Below are positions 59,942 to 64,000 of a stretch of 64,000 nt of DNA, one piece after another. The stretch lies in the NCBI GenBank assembly GCA_014529385.2, contig CM043968.1, positions 26,091,513 through 26,155,512 of the forward strand, given 5' to 3'. This stretch comes from Adiantum capillus-veneris. Its lineage: Eukaryota > Streptophyta > Polypodiopsida > Polypodiales > Pteridaceae. The notes beneath the pieces are model-generated. The model did not search any database. It was not told the origin of the DNA and saw nothing but the letters and a program-made list of their open reading frames with translations. The stretch's first letter is position 1, and each line of letters begins with the position of its first letter. The position numbers and the translations under genes were made by a program.

Positions 59942-60175
59942 GGCGTCGCTATAAGCGTCGCTATTTATGGCTCTGTAGCGTCGCTATATGCGTCGCTATA
60001 CTCTTCTGTGAGAGCATCGCTATCTGCGTCGCTATAGGCGTCGCTATGAGCGTCGCTATATAGCGACGCCTATAGCGACGCAGATAGCGACGCCCTCGTA
60101 GCGACGCTTTTAGCGACGGTTATAGCGACGCCGGGGGTTATAAAAACCCAGTGTATTTCCGTCGCTAAGAGCGTC
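59942..60175. repeat. Right subterminal repeats of the CACTA element
   Basis: GCGTCGC or its complement occurs about a dozen times, spaced 10-13 bp. A perfect 26-bp inverted repeat lies at 60021-60046 and 60061-60086, with a 14-nt loop that itself contains one more motif. It extends to about 33 bp with one mismatch. Confidence 0.9.
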
Positions 60176-60204
60176 ACAAGAGCACACAACCTCTTGTAGT
60201 GTCC

Positions 60205-60920
60205 GAATACATGGACGTCCTGGAATTCCACTACAACAACTCCATCCACAGCAGCAGTGGCTACACCCCCTTCGAGCTCTCCACAGGTAAAGAAGTCATC
60301 ACACCTCTTGCACTGGCAATGGGCGACGTGCATGCCCAGGATCTGGAATGTGAAGAATTTCTTCAACAATGGCAAACCCGCATGCAAAGGGCAAAGAAGA
60401 GTCTCGAGCAAAGCAAGGTACGCATCGCCAAATACGCCAACCAAAAGCGAAGGCCCGCCGAACTCTTCCAAGAAGGTGACTTAGTCCTCGTCAGCTCGCA
60501 AAATATCACCCTCCCTCAAGGCCTCTCCCCGAAGTTCAACCACCGCTACTATGGGCCATACAAAGTGCTCAAGTCTTACAACGACATCACCTACAAGCTC
60601 GACCTCCCATCACACATCAACATCCACAACGCCTTCCATGTAAGTCTCCTGAAAAGGTTTGTGCCGGATAACACCTATGGTAGAAGCCTCCCCGAATATG
60701 TAAAGGATGGCCCGCCACATGAGCCGTAGGCCATCCTAAAGTCACGCTTTGGGTGCCGGGGACAACTATTCTATGTCAAATGGCGAAATCGCTCTATGAC
60801 GGAATGCACTTGGGTACCTGAAGAAATCATGCTTCGACTCGGAAGACCCCTTGTGCTGCGCTTCTACAACATGCCGACTGAAGAGGAGGACAACCCACTA
60901 AACGACAACCAGATAGAGTA
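60205..60920 (+). other. Gypsy integrase C-terminus and chromodomain-like tail (fossil)
   Basis: The reading resumes after the CACTA duplication: LEFHYNNSIHSSSGYTPFEL, GDLVLVSSQNI, KFNHRYYGPYKVL, NAFHVSLLKRFVPD. Then, in another part, LFYVKWRNRSMTECTWVPEE, which resembles a chromodomain (YVKW..TWVP). This places the element among chromoviruses. Broken. Confidence 0.8.
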
Positions 60921-61084
60921 GTCCTCCATCCCACTTGTAACTAGCATAACCCTAAGTAGCTAGACATTTTTTGGGCAACATCTAACTCCCCCCCTTGTAA
61001 ATATCCGCCCCCAAACCTCGGCATCAACTTTTGTATCGGCACCTCTCAAAACCCCGGCTTGACGTGGGCGTCAAGCTCTCTCAA

Positions 61085-61346
61085 CCCGGGGGTGTATATA
61101 AGGGAAGTATGTGCCACTTCCCCCAACTTGCCAGCCCCGTTTTCAAGTGATTACTTGCGTCCCTTGTATTTGGCACTTTCTTATGATATTGATCATTCGT
61201 TCGCGTCCCTCACTCTCGTGTCCCTCTTGCGTTCAGTTTTCAAGTTGCGTTCTTGTACATGCGTTTGCTTGCCTGCAGGTCCCGTTTGCATCGCAGGTGA
61301 GCCGGCGCGGCCTCTTTTCCGGGACGCCCCGAACAAGGGCGTCACA
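61085..61346 (+). repeat. 3' LTR of the gypsy element, recognisable part
   Basis: 61110-61346 matches 42305-42541. Just upstream is TGTATATAAGGGAAG, a good TATA box, so the LTR must begin further left (somewhere after 60930). The exact start was not fixed. The LTR ends GGCGTCACA at 61346. Confidence 0.8.
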
Positions 61347-62827
61347 CTTTGCACACAAACGAGAGGGAGCCATGCTCTTCCCTATAGACACACACACAAC
61401 TCGACTCCAAACAAACGAGACAATTGTTTCTCTCCCTCCTTGCCTCTCTGTGTGTTTATCCTCCATGTGCCATCCTCCAGCCTGTTTTGGTCTGCAATGT
61501 CCATTTTTGTTGCCCCCCCTTTTTCACAAACCATGTAAGGCATCTTTGTTGATTTGCTTTAATATATGCTCCCATACCTCCTTCGTTCCCATGCACAGAC
61601 AGAGCCACCTCTGTCTCTACCCATTGTTTTTCTAACTCCTCACAAAGCTCTTCACCACACGCTCCTACCCTCCTCCCATTGCAAACATGCTCCTGGCCAC
61701 ACGGTCTCCTTATCACCATCACCTCCAACATTGCATTTGGGTCTCACAAGGCTAATCATCACATGCTCTCGAGGCAAGACATTGTGCGCCTGCTCACAAA
61801 GAGAGATGACCTTGTGCCACAGATACGCAAAGCAGATGAAAGAAGTCGTGCAAGGACGCATATGCAAGAGGTTGCCCATATGGAACAAGCAACTCAAGAG
61901 GAAGCATCGTAGAGCAAAACAAATCTCTCTCTCTCTCTCTCTCTTGGCATGCGACGACCCCTATAGACTATGCCTTCCTCTGTCAGAGACGAACATCCTC
62001 TCTCTCTCTCTCTCTTCATCTCTCCCGCTTCCATGTGCCATATGCCTTCCCAAGGTGACACCAGTGTTCCCCCTTTGGCAAGTAATGAGTCCGAAAACGT
62101 TTACCAAATTACCACACTAAGTATTTTTCAAAAACCAAAATCACTCCACGTCCAGGCAAGGCTTTTCCTTTTTCCTTCAATCCCATTTCCTTTTGCTTTG
62201 CTAAAGTATCTTGCTAATTCCTACAAACAAACAGAAATGAAAAAATCGTTGGTTGCAAAAGTTTTCCAATCGCACCTTTTTCTCCCACTTTGTTTTTGTT
62301 TTTTTTTTCGAGGAAACAACCTTAGTTAAGCGTGTGTGAGTTATGAAACTCACAGTGAGCGAGCCGGTGGCCTTCACCATACTCTGCGCGTACGTAGCTT
62401 CATCTCGCCATGGCATTCACGATCAAAGAGGGAGCGACATCAAGAGAGCGGCTGTAGGATCTGTGTGTGTGTTTTTGTCCAGTCGACAGGAGAGACAGAG
62501 AGAGAGACGCCTTCAGTCCACGATAGCCCGTCTGCTGTGCCTGCTCTTCCTGCCTCGATCACCCTCCCTCGAGACAGCGCAACACCCAAGCTCATGCTCC
62601 TCACCCTCCAGCGAGTCCGCGCTGCAGCCGAGCTCATGCTCCTCACGCCTGTGAAAAATCTACCCGCCTCTCTTATCCTCTCTCCTCCACGTGCCACATT
62701 TCTCCTTTTCCCTTTCAACCTTTTGCAAGGATCTTACCAGATTCAATTTAATTGACGTGCTTGCAAAGATTGGGACCACATACTTTGTTACTTGCAATAA
62801 TCAATTGCACACCTGCTGCAATAGTTT
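61347..62827. other. No gene; CT-rich sequence
   Basis: Pyrimidine-rich, with CT runs at 61922-61945 and 61996-62015. Open frames on both strands (for example 61566-62120 and 62336-62755) show no recognised domain and appear composition-driven. Confidence 0.5.
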
Positions 62828-62917
62828 ATTGCCACTTGGGAGGTGACAAGTAAGACATGGAAGGTTGACTGTATTGCCACTTGGGAGGTGACAAGTAGGA
62901 CATGGAAGGTTGACTGG
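62828..62917. repeat. 45-bp tandem duplication
   Basis: Units 62828-62872 and 62873-62917 (ATTGCCACTTGGGAGGTGAC..GGAAGGTTGACTG) differ at about two sites. Confidence 0.9.
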
Positions 62918-64000
62918 TCCACAGGGCTAGAAAAATATATTTTTTCTAACCGATCAAAAATAAGGGGAAACTTGAAATTCTCTTGGTTTCTAGGTCAAAA
63001 TTTGAAGCTTTTGTCGGTAATTACACTAAAACTTGTGTAAATTTGCCAATTTTTTTAAAGGCAAGCTCAAAATCTAACCGAGATTTTATAATTTCAACCG
63101 GTTAAAATACACTAGACCCCAGGTTTTTTCTAACACTGGACTAGGATATTGAGGAAGTGGAATGTGCTCGCAATGAGGCCCGATCTATGTGTGCACTATG
63201 AGCGGGAGATGTTTTGCCTTCACATCATAATGCAATAGCCAAGTTTTCATATCTATCCCATCTCTTTTATTGTAACAATTCTTACGCCAAAATTTGCATA
63301 CAAAACATTGTGTAGAAGGCGCTGGTCACACGACGCATAATTACCACTTACTCTTTTGATGAAAAAAATGTGCCTCATGCATGGTCACACGAGTACCATT
63401 TATTTCTCTTATATGCACCTATGCTAGGCCCCTTTTAACTATGCCAATTTTGGCATAGTTCCCCTGGTAACATCTTAATGGTAACTCATGTACAAGTGAC
63501 CACAACCTAATACATTGTGTTGCTCCCTTCCGTCTTGTGACTTCGAATGAGGTATTCTTGTTAGTCAAAGTTAATGTAACAATGACTCGTATGAACACCA
63601 CCTTAGAGATGGTTTCCAATGACTCGTATGAACACCACCTTAGAGAGGAAGAGAGTACATGGAGGAAGAGAGAGTAAGGAATCTTTTTTGAAACCTTATA
63701 GAAATTTTGCCCAACCTTAGAAGTTCTAGGGAGAAGGTTCCTTCAAGCTACAAGGCTCTAAAGCTTTATTCTTTAAGTATTTACTCTTAGGTTGCTTCAA
63801 TGAATCTTTTAAAATCATCTTTTAAATGAATACTCATTCGAGGCCATCACAATGGAATATTTATATATATATATTTTTATTTTTTGTAGCACTCACTCAA
63901 CTGAGTGAGTTGAGATAAATTAGAAAAGAAAAAACATACATCCTCCACGCTCAAAATGAGCCATGGAGTCCAAAAAAAATACATAAGCACAAAACCATCA
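62918..64000. other. No gene; short duplication and AT microsatellite
   Basis: AATGACTCGTATGAACACCA is duplicated at 63581 and 63618 (period 37). A short TA run lies at 63858-63876. No coding region, RNA gene or transposon end is recognised. Confidence 0.5.

Larger units (their letters stand above)
52510..60201 (+). mobile_element. CACTA (En/Spm) DNA transposon, structurally whole
   Basis: The ends CACTACAAGAGG (52510-52521) and CCTCTTGTAGTG (60190-60201) are perfect 12-bp inverted repeats. A 3-bp TCC duplication flanks them (52507-52509 and 60202-60204), and the gypsy integrase reading resumes beyond. The 7.7-kb element holds subterminal GCGTCGC repeats at both ends, a tnp2-type transposase gene, a DUF4216-like module and a TnpA-like gene, all on the plus strand. 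Coding exons join at GT-AG sites without stops or frameshifts. It could be an autonomous or very recently autonomous copy. Confidence 0.95.
42305..61346 (+). mobile_element. Chromodomain-type Ty3/gypsy element, broken, host of three insertions
   Basis: Parts in order are: LTR end (42305-42541), primer site, long leader, gag, protease, reverse transcriptase and RNase H start, copia insertion (46137-51449), rest of RNase H and integrase, CACTA insertion (52510-60201), integrase C-terminus with chromodomain-like tail, and 3' LTR ending at 61346. A pogo-like element splits the 5' LTR. The shared LTR part differs at about ten of about 240 positions by eye, so this copy is clearly older than the copia copy inside it. 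Besides the insertions there are several smaller breaks. No matching outer target duplication was found. Confidence 0.85.

Noticed and set aside
42300-61351. Target duplication of the whole gypsy element
   Set aside because: The left LTR start is not identifiable because of the pogo insertion and flank divergence; CCCTA on the left is pogo end sequence, not a gypsy flank.

Overview
This window looks like nuclear DNA from a land plant with a large, repeat-rich genome. The evidence is one intron-containing gene for a plant FBW2/SKIP1-like F-box protein, a CACTA element with a tnp2-type transposase, Ty1/copia and chromodomain Ty3/gypsy elements with the plant-typical initiator-Met tRNA primer site, Helitron and LINE remnants, and very many CT/GA and CA/GT microsatellites. 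A seed-free plant or gymnosperm is only a guess; nothing seen here fixes the lineage.

Layout. 0-4.6 kb: decayed LTR-retrotransposon debris, including a minus-strand gypsy-like remnant with LTR-like ends and a solo LTR with a perfect TTAGG target duplication. 4.7-5.4 kb: two exon-like pieces of an unidentified, possibly membrane-protein, host gene. 7.1-11 kb: an old gypsy pol fossil with a second protease-like stretch behind it. 13.5-16.6 kb: a decayed Helitron on the minus strand (Rep and Pif1-like helicase remains). 18-23.3 kb: compound microsatellites and an AT-rich tandem array of about 200-bp units, each carrying the palindrome AAACCTAGGTTT or a variant. 25.2-25.8 kb: a LINE 3' fragment. 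28.76-30.32 kb: the F-box gene, the only confident host gene, with a TATA box, two exons and one intron. 31.84-31.97 kb: a symmetrical 132-nt foldback.

37.06-61.35 kb is one nest of transposons. The host element is a chromodomain-type gypsy element, old and broken (LTR parts differ at about ten of about 240 sites by eye). A pogo-like DNA transposon (37057-42302) sits in its 5' LTR at a TA just behind the TATA box; the 3' LTR preserves the matching empty site. A young copia element (46137-51449, LTRs with one difference, CGAAT duplication) lies in its RNase H region. A structurally whole CACTA element (52510-60201, TCC duplication) lies in its integrase region. The CACTA copy keeps an uninterrupted four-exon tnp2 transposase model, a DUF4216-like module, a three-exon TnpA-like gene, and subterminal GCGTCGC repeats arranged as long perfect foldbacks.

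61.35-64 kb holds no recognisable gene. Host genes are therefore sparse; most of the window is a record of transposition and simple-repeat expansion. The CACTA genes would be expected to work together (transposase plus subterminal-repeat-binding protein). The pogo frame is a chimera whose N-terminal half is not a recognisable transposase.
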